A stretch of DNA of 64,000 nt from contig NZ_CP134609.1 of the NCBI RefSeq assembly GCF_031844705.1, forward strand, positions 2,170,001-2,234,000. The letters are read 5' to 3'. This document shows positions 33,327 through 42,717 of this stretch, piece by piece (positions within the stretch are counted from its first letter, which is position 1; the number at the start of each line of letters is the position of its first letter). The notes beneath the pieces were generated by a model. The model saw only the letters and a program-made list of their open reading frames with translations, had not been told where the DNA came from and made no database searches. Source of the stretch: Streptomyces sp. ITFR-16. Lineage in GTDB: Bacteria; Actinomycetota; Actinomycetes; Streptomycetales; Streptomycetaceae. The position numbers and the translations under genes are program-made.

Positions 33327-34089
33327 GGGCCTTCCCGGGCGCCGGAATGCCGTCGAAGGCCGCGGTGTCCGGCAGCGAGCCGAGGCGGTTCAGCGGCCAG
33401 CCGAGCCACTCGGCGCGGCCGATCACCTTGTCGACGGGCACCATGCCGCCGCCGGGCTCGCCCAGATGGTCACGGGAGTCGCGCGAATGACTGCGGTGGT
33501 CGCCCATCATCCACAGCGTCCCGTCGGGCACCACGATGTCGAAGGGCGCCCGCGAGGGCTCGTCCCCGGCGAACAGGTAGTCCTCGTCCAACGGCCGGCC
33601 GTTCACCTCGACCCTCCCCCGCTTGTCGCAGCAGACCACCCGGTCTCCCCCCACGCCCACCACCCGCTTCACGAAGTCGGTCTCGGCGGGCTCCGCGAGC
33701 CCCAGGGAGGCCGCCGCGCCGTGCAGCAGCCGGGCCACCGGGTTCTGTCGCGGGCTCTCCCGCACGAAGGAGCCCGTGCCGTCGAAGACCACCACATCGC
33801 CCCGCCGGGGCGCGGAGCCGAAACGGTACGCCAGTTTGTTGACGAGCACCCGGTCCCCGACCCGCAGCGTGGACTCCATCGAGCCGCTGGGGATCAGGAA
33901 GGGCTGCACCACGAAGGTGCTGAAGAGAAGGACGAAGACCGCGCAGACCGCACCGAGTGCGAGGACGCGCCGCCAGGACGGGGAGGCGGCGAAACGTCGG
34001 CCGACACGCGAGAAGCGCGACCCCTCCTCCGGACCCGTAGCGGGTGCGGAGGAGCGGTCGCGCTCCTGGGGCCTTGCTTCCGTGTCCAT
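33319..34089 (-). CDS. sipW: Type I signal peptidase, SipW-like
   Basis: The 256-residue protein has an acidic/basic cytoplasmic leader, a membrane anchor (VLALGAVCAVFVLLFSTFVV), catalytic Ser in LIPSGSMESTLRVGD, and Lys in TDFVKRVVGVGGDRV, with MMGDHRSHSRDSRDH. The C-terminus shows no second membrane segment, unlike the other copies, which fits SipW. It is the first of the sip genes after rplS and ends with TAA, which is unusual in this window. Confidence 0.9.
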   Translation of the reverse strand: MDTEARPQERDRSSAPATGPEEGSRFSRVGRRFAASPSWRRVLALGAVCAVFVLLFSTFVVQPFLIPSGSMESTLRVGDRVLVNKLAYRFGSAPRRGDVVVFDGTGSFVRESPRQNPVARLLHGAAASLGLAEPAETDFVKRVVGVGGDRVVCCDKRGRVEVNGRPLDEDYLFAGDEPSRAPFDIVVPDGTLWMMGDHRSHSRDSRDHLGEPGGGMVPVDKVIGRAEWLGWPLNRLGSLPDTAAFDGIPAPGKAHG

Positions 34090-34134
34090 CGGGGCCAGAG
34101 CTTATCCGGCCGTCCTGTGGACCAGGGAGTCAGC

Positions 34135-34485
34135 TCAGCGGTCGCGCTTCTCCTTGATCTTCGCGGCCTTGCCGCGCAGCTCACGGAGGAAGTACAGCTT
34201 GGCGCGGCGGACGTCACCGCGGGTGACGAGCTCGATCTTCTCGAAGATCGGGCTGTGCACCGGGAAGGTGCGCTCGACGCCGACGCTGAAGGAGACCTTG
34301 CGGACCGTGAAGGTCTCGCTGACGCCCGCGCCCTGGCGGCGGATGACAATGCCCTTGAACTGCTGGATACGGGAGCGGTTGCCCTCGATCACGCGGACGT
34401 GGACGTTGACGGTGTCGCCGGGGCGGAACGCCGGGACGTCGGTGCGCAGCGAGGCGGCGTTGACGCCATCGAGCAGGGAAGCCAT
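34135..34485 (-). CDS. rplS: 50S ribosomal protein L19
   Basis: The 116-residue protein matches L19 over its full length ([20 protein letters not shown], then [23 protein letters not shown]). ATG at 34485 gives the normal family length; an upstream in-frame ATG would add nine atypical residues. It follows trmD, and a small hairpin (CCCCTG/CAGGGG near 34575) lies in the gap. Confidence 0.97.
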   Translation of the reverse strand: MASLLDGVNAASLRTDVPAFRPGDTVNVHVRVIEGNRSRIQQFKGIVIRRQGAGVSETFTVRKVSFSVGVERTFPVHSPIFEKIELVTRGDVRRAKLYFLRELRGKAAKIKEKRDR

Positions 34486-34612
34486 GTTGTCTGCTTTCTT
34501 CGCCGATGCCACAGGTCATCGACGGGAAGAGTGATGAGTTCGGGGTGCTGATCGCGTCGGACGGGCGTCTTTCCCCCTGTGGCAGGGGCGCACGCGGACG
34601 TACAGCAGCGGC

Positions 34613-35434
34613 CTATTCTTCCACGGCCTCGGGCCTGCGCCAAAATCGGCCGCCGGGCTCCGGTGACCAGCCGAGGATGGAGAGCATCTCGCGATCCTTC
34701 TTGTCGAAGGCGGACGCGTCGCAACGCTCGATCAGATCGGGCCGGTTGGCCGCCGTGCGGCGGAAGGCCTCGTCCCGGCGCCAGCGCGCGATGCGCCCGT
34801 GGTGGCCGCTGAGCAGCACCTCCGGGATCCCGCGGCCGCGCCACTCGGGCGGCTTGGTGTAGACGGGCCCCTCCAGGAGGTCGGCCATCGCGCCGGGGGC
34901 GAAGGAGTCGTCCCGGTGCGACTCGGCGTTGCCGAGCACGCCGGGCAGCAGCCGGGCCACCGCCTCCGTGATCACCAGCACCGCGGCCTCCCCGCCGGCC
35001 AGCACGTAGTCGCCGATGGACACCTCGACGACCCGCATCCGGGTCGCGTACTCCTCGGTGACCCGCCGGTCGATGCCCTCGTAGCGGGCCGGGGTGAAGA
35101 TCAGCCAGGGCCGCTCGGACAGCTCGACGGCGAGCGCCTGGGTGAAGGGCCGGCCGCTCGGGGTGGGCACCACGAGCACCGGGGAGTGCGCCCCGGCCTC
35201 GTAGCCGTCCGCCAGGGCCTCGTCCAGGGCGTCGCCCCAGGGCTCGGTCTTCATGACCATGCCGGGACCGCCGCCGTAGGGGGTGTCGTCGACCGTGTTG
35301 TGACGGTCGTACGTCCAGTCCCGCAGATCACGCACATGGACGTCGAGCCGGCCGCGGGCGCGGGCCTTGCCGACCAGCGAGACGTTCAGCGGTTCCAGGT
35401 ACTCGGGGAAGATCGTGACGACGTCGAGGCGCAT
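34613..35434 (-). CDS. trmD: tRNA (guanine-37-N1)-methyltransferase
   Basis: The 273-residue enzyme has the SPOUT trefoil-knot signatures YGGGPGMVMK, FTPARYEGIDRRV and SIGDYVLAGGEAAVLV. It methylates G37 of tRNAs to prevent frameshifting. The start codon shares one base with the rimM stop (TGATG), so the conserved rpsP-KH-rimM-trmD-rplS order is tightly coupled at this point. Confidence 0.97.
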   Translation of the reverse strand: MRLDVVTIFPEYLEPLNVSLVGKARARGRLDVHVRDLRDWTYDRHNTVDDTPYGGGPGMVMKTEPWGDALDEALADGYEAGAHSPVLVVPTPSGRPFTQALAVELSERPWLIFTPARYEGIDRRVTEEYATRMRVVEVSIGDYVLAGGEAAVLVITEAVARLLPGVLGNAESHRDDSFAPGAMADLLEGPVYTKPPEWRGRGIPEVLLSGHHGRIARWRRDEAFRRTAANRPDLIERCDASAFDKKDREMLSILGWSPEPGGRFWRRPEAVEE

Positions 35435-36018
35435 CAGGCGTCTTTCCCGCCCTCGGCGGCGTCGGCCTCCGCCGCCTCCTCGTCGCGCGTGGAGACCACG
35501 ACGGCTTCGCTCTCGTCGATCAGCCCCGGCGGCGGGGTGATCACCGCGCGCTGCTCCTCGAGGTCGATCTCGGTGACGATCTCCTCGACGAACGGGATCA
35601 TCACCTCGGTGCCGTCCGGGCGCTCCACGATGAAGAGGTCCTGGGACGGCAGATGGCTGATCTCGGTGATCCGGCCGATCTCGGTGCCGTCCGCGAGGAC
35701 CACGTCGAGGTCCATCAGCTGATGGTCGTAGAACTCCTCGGGGTCCTCGGGGAGTTCCGCCGGGTCGACGTCGGCGATCAGCAGGGTGTTGCGGAGCGCC
35801 TCGGCGCCCGTACGGTCGCGGACGCCCTCGAAACGCAGCAGCAGCCGGCCGCTGTGCACCCGGCCGGTCTCGATGGTCAGCGGTCCGGTCGAGGCCGGCT
35901 CGGTGGCCAGCACGGCGCCGGGTCCGAGCCGGAGCTCCGGCTCGTCCGTGCGCACCTCGACGGTGACCTCGCCCTTGATGCCGTGGGCGCGACCGATCCG
36001 CGCGACTACCAACTGCAC
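35434..36018 (-). CDS. rimM: 16S rRNA processing protein RimM
   Basis: The 194-residue protein starts at the GTG at 36018 (AGGAG upstream), giving [20 protein letters not shown], the RimM N-terminal domain. A PRC-barrel domain ([14 protein letters not shown], then [19 protein letters not shown]) follows, and an acidic tail closes it. It assists maturation of the 30S head. A strong hairpin separates it from the KH gene. Confidence 0.94.
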   Translation of the reverse strand: MQLVVARIGRAHGIKGEVTVEVRTDEPELRLGPGAVLATEPASTGPLTIETGRVHSGRLLLRFEGVRDRTGAEALRNTLLIADVDPAELPEDPEEFYDHQLMDLDVVLADGTEIGRITEISHLPSQDLFIVERPDGTEVMIPFVEEIVTEIDLEEQRAVITPPPGLIDESEAVVVSTRDEEAAEADAAEGGKDA

Positions 36019-36043
36019 CTTGTGTCTCTCCTGTCGTACGACG

Positions 36044-36080
36044 ACGGGCCGGGGCGGGCGCATGGCCCTCCCCGGCCCGT
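36044..36080 (-). terminator. Hairpin between the KH-protein gene and rimM
   Basis: ACGGGCCGGGG at 36044-36054 pairs with CCCCGGCCCGT at 36070-36080. It may act as an attenuator reducing read-through from the ribosomal genes into rimM-trmD. Confidence 0.6.
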
Positions 36081-36097
36081 GCCGGTGTTCAACTCTG

Positions 36098-36337
36098 TCA
36101 GCGAACCTGATCCACATCGACGAGGTCGACGCGGATACCGCGGCCGCCGATGGCGCCCACGACGGTACGCAGCGCGCGTGCGGTGCGGCCGTTGCGGCCG
36201 ATCACCTTGCCGAGGTCATCGGGATGGACCCGGACCTCGAGCACACGGCCACGCCGCAGGTTGCGCGAGGCGACCTGCACGTCGTCGGGGTTGTCGACGA
36301 TGCCTTTCACGAGGTGCTCGAGAGCCTCCTCGAGCAT
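36098..36337 (-). CDS. khpA: KH-domain RNA-binding protein
   Basis: The 79-residue protein is a single KH domain with the GXXG-type loop in [17 protein letters not shown]. Small KH proteins of this size are encoded between rpsP and rimM in many Gram-positive bacteria (KhpA group) and bind RNA, often as a heterodimer. The start is 2 nt past the rpsP stop. Confidence 0.92.
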   Translation of the reverse strand: MLEEALEHLVKGIVDNPDDVQVASRNLRRGRVLEVRVHPDDLGKVIGRNGRTARALRTVVGAIGGRGIRVDLVDVDQVR

Positions 36338-36339
36338 GC

Positions 36340-36783
36340 TCAGGCCTCGGTCGGCTCGGCGGGCGCGGCAGCGTCAGCAGCCTCGTCCGCCTTCTTGTCG
36401 GCCTTCTTCGCCTTCTGCGTGATGGCCTCGCCCTTGGACTCCTCGCCGGCGTCCTTGGTGAGGGCCTCGAACAGGGCGCGCTTGTCGGCCTTGGGCTCCG
36501 GCTGCAGCAGCGGCGCGGGGGCCGGGAGGCCCTTGTGCGCCTGCCAGTCACCGGTGAGCTTCAGGATCGCGAGAACCGGCTCGGTCGGCTGGGCGCCGAC
36601 GGACAGCCAGTACTGCGCACGCTCCGAGTTGACCTCGATGCGCGACGGGTTCTGCACCGGGTGGTACAGGCCGATCTCCTCGATGGCCCGGCCGTCACGG
36701 CGGGTACGGGAGTCGGCGACGACGATGCGGTAGTGAGGCGAACGGATCTTGCCCAGACGCTTCAGCTTGATCTTGACTGCCAC
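36340..36783 (-). CDS. rpsP: 30S ribosomal protein S16
   Basis: The 147-residue protein has the S16 core ([20 protein letters not shown], then [21 protein letters not shown]) and a C-terminal Ala/Lys/Glu-rich extension of about 50 residues typical of actinobacteria. It begins the rpsP-KH-rimM-trmD-rplS cluster. The 157-nt gap upstream should hold its promoter. Confidence 0.96.
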   Translation of the reverse strand: MAVKIKLKRLGKIRSPHYRIVVADSRTRRDGRAIEEIGLYHPVQNPSRIEVNSERAQYWLSVGAQPTEPVLAILKLTGDWQAHKGLPAPAPLLQPEPKADKRALFEALTKDAGEESKGEAITQKAKKADKKADEAADAAAPAEPTEA

Positions 36784-36940
36784 GGAAGTGGTGTCTCCTG
36801 GTCTATGACGTGGTTGGGCACAACGAAGATGCCACGTGGGGTTGCGGTACTCGGGTGCCCGATGGACGCGTCAGCCGGAGGAGAGAGGGGTCCTGTGCGA
36901 CTGTCGAGTACAGCTAGCCATTGTGCCACACCACATCGGC

Positions 36941-37582
36941 TCACCCCACCGCTACCACTGCCTCCGGGATCCGGAACGGCTTTCCGCAGCCGCCGCAGAC
37001 GATCGGGGCCTGCGCGAGGACCGAGGGGACCACGCGCACATTGCGCCCGCAGTCGCAGACGGCCTTGACCCGCACGCCCCCTCCGGAGGAGCCGTGCCGG
37101 GCGGCGGGGCCGCGGAAGGAGCGCTTGGTGTCGGCGGCGGTGGCGACGGTGTGCGCCTTGAGGGCGCGCTGCAGCCGTTCCATCGTCGGGCGGTACCGGC
37201 GCTTGGCCTCGGGATTGAGCGTGACCAGCGAGAAGCCACTGCTGGGATGGGGCTCCTCGGCATGATCGAGGCCCAGCTCCTCGGCGATCGCGAGGAATCG
37301 TCGGTTGTGGTAGCGGCCGGCGCGCGAGGTGTCCCGGACACCTCGCGCGGCGGCGATGCCGTGGACTGCCTCATGGAGCAGTCGCTCGAAGGAGAGCTCG
37401 GCGCCACAGGCGGACGAGGACTCTCCGATCAGGGACTCGGGTGCGGCGAGATCGGGCAGCTCGGGGTGGTACCGCTGAATGTCGGCCCACGCCTGCGCCA
37501 GCTCTGCGGCAAGTACAGGTGGTGTCGTGCTCACGTCGTGACCAACGAGCGCGGGGCCCTCGGTGTTCCGATTCCGGGCCAT
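36941..37582 (-). CDS. SprT-like zinc metalloprotease-like protein
   Basis: The 213-residue protein contains a zinc-protease HExxH-type motif (LLHEAVHGIAAARG, about residue 70) and a C-terminal cysteine pair set (CDCG, then CGGCG) like the zinc ribbon of SprT-like proteins. An Arg-rich middle (RRYRPTMERLQRAL) lies between. The substrate is unknown; eukaryotic relatives cut DNA-protein crosslinks. ATG at 37582 is chosen at the start of the recognisable protein. Upstream from 37583 to 38070 I see no gene. Confidence 0.75.
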   Translation of the reverse strand: MARNRNTEGPALVGHDVSTTPPVLAAELAQAWADIQRYHPELPDLAAPESLIGESSSACGAELSFERLLHEAVHGIAAARGVRDTSRAGRYHNRRFLAIAEELGLDHAEEPHPSSGFSLVTLNPEAKRRYRPTMERLQRALKAHTVATAADTKRSFRGPAARHGSSGGGVRVKAVCDCGRNVRVVPSVLAQAPIVCGGCGKPFRIPEAVVAVG

Positions 37583-38070
37583 CCCAAATATTTTGCACGT
37601 ACCAGTCAGTTGCCCTTGATGCGTCCTGACGAGGGCGGGTGCGCTGATCTGCGGAGAAGCCTCACAGCTCGCACCAAGGTGGTACGTAGCGACGTGTACG
37701 CCCGGCGCGCAGGCGGCGCGTACGCCCGGGGCACCGTGCGCCGGGAACTCCGGCGCGCACGCCGCGCAGGAGCCGAGGGTACCGGGAGCACCCGGGCACC
37801 CCGTCACCGCCTCTCCCCGCCCCCGCCGGTCCTCGGCCGGCCCTGACCGCCCCCGAACCTCCCCGACGTGCCCGCCCCCGCCTGTCGGGTGAGACTGGGA
37901 CCGGAGCGGGCCGGAACGCGGACAACCATTGCCCGCAGACCCCTGGACGCGGCGGCGGATGCGCAGTTCTCTGACATACGGGGGAGCGCGCGTACGGAAG
38001 ACGGCCGGGCCGTCCACTCGGGCACGACCGATCGGCAAGACCGGAACCTCGGCGGATTGGGGCGCATTCC
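37583..38070. other. 488-nt non-coding gap between divergent genes
   Basis: No convincing gene is visible. The stretch includes a repeated GTACGCCCGG (around 37698 and 37722) and should carry the promoters of the SprT-like gene and the methyltransferase gene. No terminator or RNA could be defined. Confidence 0.5.
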
Positions 38071-38922
38071 ATGACACCAACGCTCGTCCGGCACCACAGG
38101 CACGCGGAGCCGTCCGCCCCGGCGGGCACCGGCTCGCGCGCCCGTGACTGGGCCGAGATCCAGGAACGGATGCTGGCACCGCTGTACGAGGCGGTGTACA
38201 CGCGACTCGAAGTGGGATCCGCCACACGGATGCTCTCGCTCGGCTGCGGCTCCGGACTCGCGCTGCTCATGGCCGTCGGCCGGGGCGCCCGGGTCACGGG
38301 CGTCGACACCGACCCGGAACGGCTCGCGCTCGCCCGGACCCGGCTGCTGCCCGGGCCCGAGGACGGGGGCCGCCAGGACACCCCCGCGCGGCTCCTGGAC
38401 ACCGTTCCGGCCGCCTCGGCCGACGGCGCGCCCCACAACCTGATCACCGCCTTCACCCCCATCGGCTGCGCCGCCGACGACGGCGAGGAGCTGGTGCGGA
38501 CGCTCGGCACGGCGGTGCCGTCGGCCGCCCGGGGCAGCACGGTCGTACTGACCGGCTGGGGACCGCCCGAGCGGTGCGCGACCGAGGCGGTGCTCCGGGT
38601 GGCGTCCCGCCTCGCCGAGGGCGGGCGGGGGCCCGGTTCCGGCGGCTGGCGCGGGCCCCGGCGGGACGACCTGGAGGACGTGGCGTTCCGCTCCGGACTG
38701 AAGCCGGACGGCTCGGGACGGGTGGCCTGCCCGTTCGGCTACGCCGACATGGACAGCGCGGTCCGCGGCCTGCTCTCGACCCGGCTCTTCGACGCGGCGG
38801 TGCGGGCGACGGACCGGACCCAGGTGGAGAAGGAGGTCGCGGAGGCCCTGCATCCGCACCGGCGCCGGGACGGCACGGTCTGGATGCCCAATGTGTTCCG
38901 CTACCTCGTCTGCACGGTCTAG
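38071..38922 (+). CDS. Class I SAM-dependent methyltransferase
   Basis: The 283-residue protein has motif I MLSLGCGSGLALLMA at about residue 54 and the acidic loop VTGVDTDPERLALAR, typical of Rossmann-fold methyltransferases. A C-terminal segment (MDSAVRGLLSTRLFDAAVRA) resembles the helical part of UbiE-like enzymes. The substrate is unknown. It is convergent with ftsH, ending 17 nt from it, with no clear terminator between. Confidence 0.8.
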   Translation: MTPTLVRHHRHAEPSAPAGTGSRARDWAEIQERMLAPLYEAVYTRLEVGSATRMLSLGCGSGLALLMAVGRGARVTGVDTDPERLALARTRLLPGPEDGGRQDTPARLLDTVPAASADGAPHNLITAFTPIGCAADDGEELVRTLGTAVPSAARGSTVVLTGWGPPERCATEAVLRVASRLAEGGRGPGSGGWRGPRRDDLEDVAFRSGLKPDGSGRVACPFGYADMDSAVRGLLSTRLFDAAVRATDRTQVEKEVAEALHPHRRRDGTVWMPNVFRYLVCTV

Positions 38923-38939
38923 GGATTTCCGCGTGACGC

Positions 38940-40856
38940 CTAGCCGGGCTGCCGGGTGATCCCGGCGGCCCGGTAGGCAGCCGCCTCCTCCAGCGTCTCG
39001 TGCTCCAGAAGCGCCCCGGCCAGCGAGTCCAGCCGCTCCCGGTTCTCCCCCAGCAGCCGGCACGCGTCCTCGTAGCACTCGTCGACGATGCGCCGCATCT
39101 CGCCGTCCACCGCGTCCAGCGTCGCGGGCGCGGCCGAGAGCCCGTACGGCTGCTGGGCATCGGCCGGGACGGCCGTCAGCCGGCCCACCCTGTGGCTCAT
39201 CCCCCAGCGCCCCACCATGCCCCGGGCCAGCTGGGTCACCTGCTCCAGATCGCTCTCCGCCCCCGTGGTGACGACCCCGAACACCACCTGCTCGGCCGCC
39301 ATCCCGCCGAGCGCCCCGATGATCCGGCCCCGCAGGTACCCCTCGGTGTAGGCGTACTTGTCGGCGTCCGGCGTCGAGAGCGTGACCCCGAGCGCCCGGC
39401 CGCGCGGCACGATGGTGACCTTGCGGACCGGGTCGGCACCCGGCTGGAGCATGCCCAGCAGCGCATGGCCGCTCTCGTGGTACGCGGTCCTGCGGCGCTC
39501 CTCGTCCGACATGACGAGCGAGCGCTCCGCACCGAGCTGGACCTTCTCCAGGGCGTCCGACAGATCGGCCCCGTTGACCTGCGGCTGTCCGCGCTTCACG
39601 GCGAGCAGCGCGGCCTCGTTGGCCAGGTTGGCGAGATCGGCGCCGGTCATTCCGGGGGTCGTACGGGCCACCTGGGCGAGGTCCACGTCCTTGGACATCG
39701 GGATCTGCCGGGTGTGGATCTTCAGGATCGCCTCCCGGCCCGCCTTGTCCGGCGGGCTGACCTGGACGATGCGGTCGAAGCGGCCGGGCCGGGTGAGCGC
39801 CGGGTCGAGGACGTCGGCGCGGTTGGTCGCGGCGAGCACGATCACGCCCTCCGACCCGGAGAAGCCGTCCATCTCCGTGAGGATCTGGTTGAGCGTCTGC
39901 TCGCGCTCGTCGTGGCCGCCCATGCCCGAGCCCCCGCCCCGGGCCCGCCCGATGGTGTCGATCTCGTCGATGAACACGATGGCCGGGGCGACCTTGCGGG
40001 CCTCGGCGAACAGCTCGCGGACCCGGCCCGCGCCCACCCCGACGATCATCTCGATGAACTCGGAGGCCGAGGCCGAGAAGAACGGCACCCCCGCCTCCCC
40101 CGCGACCGCCCGGGCCAGCAGCGTCTTGCCGGTGCCCGGAGGACCGGCCAGCAGCACTCCCCCGGGCATCCGGGCGCCCATCGCCCGGTAGGCGTCCGGG
40201 TTCTTCAGGAAGTCCACGACGTCGTTGAGCTCGCCCTCGACCTCGTCGATGCCCGCCACGTCCTTGAAGGTGGTGCGCCGGCCGCCCTCCAGCTCGACCG
40301 GCTTGGGCGGGGCCTTGCGGCCGAAGCCGCCCATCCCGCCGCCCAGTCCGCCGCGCGACATCCGCCGGGCGATGAACACCCAGAGCACGACCAGCAGCAG
40401 CATCGGGGCCAGCGAGATCAGCAGGTTGGCGAGGAAGCTGCGCTCCTTGACGACGGGTTCGGCCGTGACCGTGACGTCGTCCTTGACCAGCTCGGCCCAG
40501 AGGTCGTCGTCGGCGAAGGCCGGGCGCTGGGTGGTGAACTTGGTGTACTTGTCGCCCTTTCCCGGGACCTTCGCCTCCTTCTTGAGCTGCCCCTGGATGG
40601 CATCGCCCTTGGAGTAGATCTTGGAGACGTTGCCCGCGGTGACCTGCTTGCCGAACTCCGTGTACGCGATCGTCGGTTCTTCGTCCCCGTTGAAGAAGGA
40701 CAGCACCAGATTGGCGATCAGATAGACGGCGAGCGCCATGAGCAGCAGTCCGCCCCAGCCTCCCGGCATCTTCCGGCCGGGCGGCGGGGGCGGTGGGGCG
40801 CCCTCGGAACGCCAGGGCTGGTCGGGCCGGTCGCGGGGAGGTACGGAACTGGTCAC
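38940..40856 (-). CDS. ftsH: FtsH-family membrane AAA+ zinc metalloprotease
   Basis: The 638-residue protein has a Pro-rich N-terminus, two membrane segments ([19 protein letters not shown] and [21 protein letters not shown]), then the AAA domain with Walker A GPPGTGKT, Walker [16 protein letters not shown] and second region of homology [12 protein letters not shown]. The protease has HESGH. GTG at 40856 with GGAG upstream is preferred; the frame stays open further upstream but is not FtsH-like. It degrades membrane and misfolded proteins. Streptomyces usually also has another FtsH elsewhere, so this may be a second paralogue. Confidence 0.93.
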   Translation of the reverse strand: MTSSVPPRDRPDQPWRSEGAPPPPPPGRKMPGGWGGLLLMALAVYLIANLVLSFFNGDEEPTIAYTEFGKQVTAGNVSKIYSKGDAIQGQLKKEAKVPGKGDKYTKFTTQRPAFADDDLWAELVKDDVTVTAEPVVKERSFLANLLISLAPMLLLVVLWVFIARRMSRGGLGGGMGGFGRKAPPKPVELEGGRRTTFKDVAGIDEVEGELNDVVDFLKNPDAYRAMGARMPGGVLLAGPPGTGKTLLARAVAGEAGVPFFSASASEFIEMIVGVGAGRVRELFAEARKVAPAIVFIDEIDTIGRARGGGSGMGGHDEREQTLNQILTEMDGFSGSEGVIVLAATNRADVLDPALTRPGRFDRIVQVSPPDKAGREAILKIHTRQIPMSKDVDLAQVARTTPGMTGADLANLANEAALLAVKRGQPQVNGADLSDALEKVQLGAERSLVMSDEERRRTAYHESGHALLGMLQPGADPVRKVTIVPRGRALGVTLSTPDADKYAYTEGYLRGRIIGALGGMAAEQVVFGVVTTGAESDLEQVTQLARGMVGRWGMSHRVGRLTAVPADAQQPYGLSAAPATLDAVDGEMRRIVDECYEDACRLLGENRERLDSLAGALLEHETLEEAAAYRAAGITRQPG

Positions 40857-40970
40857 ACGCGCTCCTTCGCCGACAGCCGTTGAGCCGACATTAAGGGAGA
40901 AATACGGGCGAAGCCCTCGGAGCGGGGGGCCGCTGGGCCCATGGGGGGACACCGCACCGCATACACGCCC

Positions 40971-41005
40971 GAGGGGGCGCCCGCCGTGAAGCGGGCGCCC
41001 CCCTC
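40971..41005 (-). terminator. Terminator after ffh
   Basis: GAGGGGGCGCCCGC at 40971-40984 pairs with GCGGGCGCCCCCCTC at 40991-41005 around a 6-nt loop. It lies between the ffh stop and the ftsH promoter region. Confidence 0.8.
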
Positions 41006-41033
41006 GGGGACGTGATGCGGGCCGGCCGGAGGG

Positions 41034-42587
41034 TCAGCCCATGAACTTCTTGAACTCGTCCGGCAGCTCGAAGTTCTTGTCGTCCTGGCCGGCCGGCAGT
41101 CCGAGGGCGCCGCCCTGGGCCGCCTGCTCGCGCCGGGCCGCGGCGGCCTGCTCCTCGGCCTTGCGCTTCATCGGGTTACCGCTCTTGCGCTTGCCCTTGG
41201 CCTGCTTGACCTGCTTCTTCTGCCGGCCCGGGCCGCCGCCCATGCCCGGCATCCCGGGCATCCCCGGCATGCCGCCGCCCTGCGCCATCTTCGACATCAT
41301 CTTGCGGGCCTCGAAGAACCGCTCGACCAGGTTCTTCACGGCGCTGACCTCGACGCCGGAACCCTTGGCGATACGGGCCCGCCGCGAGCCGTTGATGATC
41401 GTCGGCTCGGCGCGCTCCTTCGGGGTCATCGACTTGATGATCGCGGCGGTGCGGTCGACGTCGCGCTCGTCGATGTTGTTGATCTGGTCCTTGATCTGCC
41501 CCATGCCGGGCAGCATCCCGAGCAGCTTGGAGATGGAGCCCATCTTGCGGACCTGCTCCATCTGGGCCAGGAAGTCGTCGAGCGTGAAGTCCTTGCCGCC
41601 CTTGCTCGACGACAGCTTGGAGGCCATTTTGGCGGCCTCTTCCTGGCTGAACGTCTTCTCCGCCTGCTCGATCAGGGTGAGCAGGTCACCCATGTCGAGG
41701 ATGCGGGAGGCCATGCGGTCGGGGTGGAAGGCGTCGAAGTCCTCGAGCTTCTCACCGTTCGACGCGAACATGATCTGCTTGCCCGTGACATGGGCGATCG
41801 ACAGGGCCGCACCACCGCGGGCGTCGCCGTCGAGCTTGGAGAGGACGACGCCGTCGAAGCCGACGCCGTCGCGGAAGGCCTCGGCGGTGTTGACCGCATC
41901 CTGGCCGATCATGGCGTCGACGACGAAGAGGATCTCGTCCGGGCTGACGGCGTCGCGGATGTCCGCGGCCTGCCGCATCAGCTCCTGGTCGATACCGAGA
42001 CGGCCTGCGGTGTCGACGATGACGACGTCGTACTGCTTCGAGCGCGCGAACTCGATCGAGTCCTTGGCGACCTGGACCGGGTCACCGACGCCGTTGCCCG
42101 GCTGGGGTGCGTAGACCGCGACCCCTGCGCGGTCGGCGACGACGCTCAGCTGGTTGACGGCGTTGGGGCGCTGGAGGTCACAGGCGACCAGCAGTGGGGA
42201 GTGGCCCTGCCCCTTGAGCCAGACACCGAGCTTTCCGGCGAGGGTCGTCTTACCGGCACCCTGGAGACCGGCGAGCATGATCACGGTGGGCGCGGTCTTG
42301 GCGAACCGCAGCCGGCGGGTCTCGCCACCGAGGATGGAGACGAGCTCCTCGTTGACGATCTTGATCATCTGCTGGGCGGGGTTCAGCGCCTGGGAGACCT
42401 CGACGCCGCGCGCCCGCTCCTTGACGTTGGCGATGAAGGACCGCACCACGGGCAGGGCGACATCGGCCTCGAGCAGGGCGATACGGATCTCGCGAGCCGT
42501 GGCGTCGATGTCGGCCTCGGACAAGCGGCCCTTGCCCCTGAGGTTCTTGAAAGTCGCGGCAAGGCGGTCGGAGAGAGTATCGAACAC
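41034..42587 (-). CDS. ffh: Signal recognition particle protein Ffh (SRP54)
   Basis: The 517-residue GTPase has an NG domain with GLQGAGKTTLAGKLG and VDTAGRLGIDQELM. A methionine-rich M domain follows, whose end carries a GMPGMPGMPGMGGGPG run. It binds signal sequences with 4.5S RNA and docks with FtsY, encoded about 7.3 kb away in this window. It is followed by a clear terminator. Confidence 0.97.
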   Translation of the reverse strand: MFDTLSDRLAATFKNLRGKGRLSEADIDATAREIRIALLEADVALPVVRSFIANVKERARGVEVSQALNPAQQMIKIVNEELVSILGGETRRLRFAKTAPTVIMLAGLQGAGKTTLAGKLGVWLKGQGHSPLLVACDLQRPNAVNQLSVVADRAGVAVYAPQPGNGVGDPVQVAKDSIEFARSKQYDVVIVDTAGRLGIDQELMRQAADIRDAVSPDEILFVVDAMIGQDAVNTAEAFRDGVGFDGVVLSKLDGDARGGAALSIAHVTGKQIMFASNGEKLEDFDAFHPDRMASRILDMGDLLTLIEQAEKTFSQEEAAKMASKLSSSKGGKDFTLDDFLAQMEQVRKMGSISKLLGMLPGMGQIKDQINNIDERDVDRTAAIIKSMTPKERAEPTIINGSRRARIAKGSGVEVSAVKNLVERFFEARKMMSKMAQGGGMPGMPGMPGMGGGPGRQKKQVKQAKGKRKSGNPMKRKAEEQAAAARREQAAQGGALGLPAGQDDKNFELPDEFKKFMG

Positions 42588-42717
42588 GGCGCTCGTCGGT
42601 CCTCAGGGTCGGGGGCGGGTCGGGTCAGTCGTTCCCCAGGGTATCCGGACGCCGGGAAACGCAAAGCCCTCGCCCGGTTTACCCGACGGGCGAGAGCCTA
42701 TTCGCGCGGGGGCGGGC

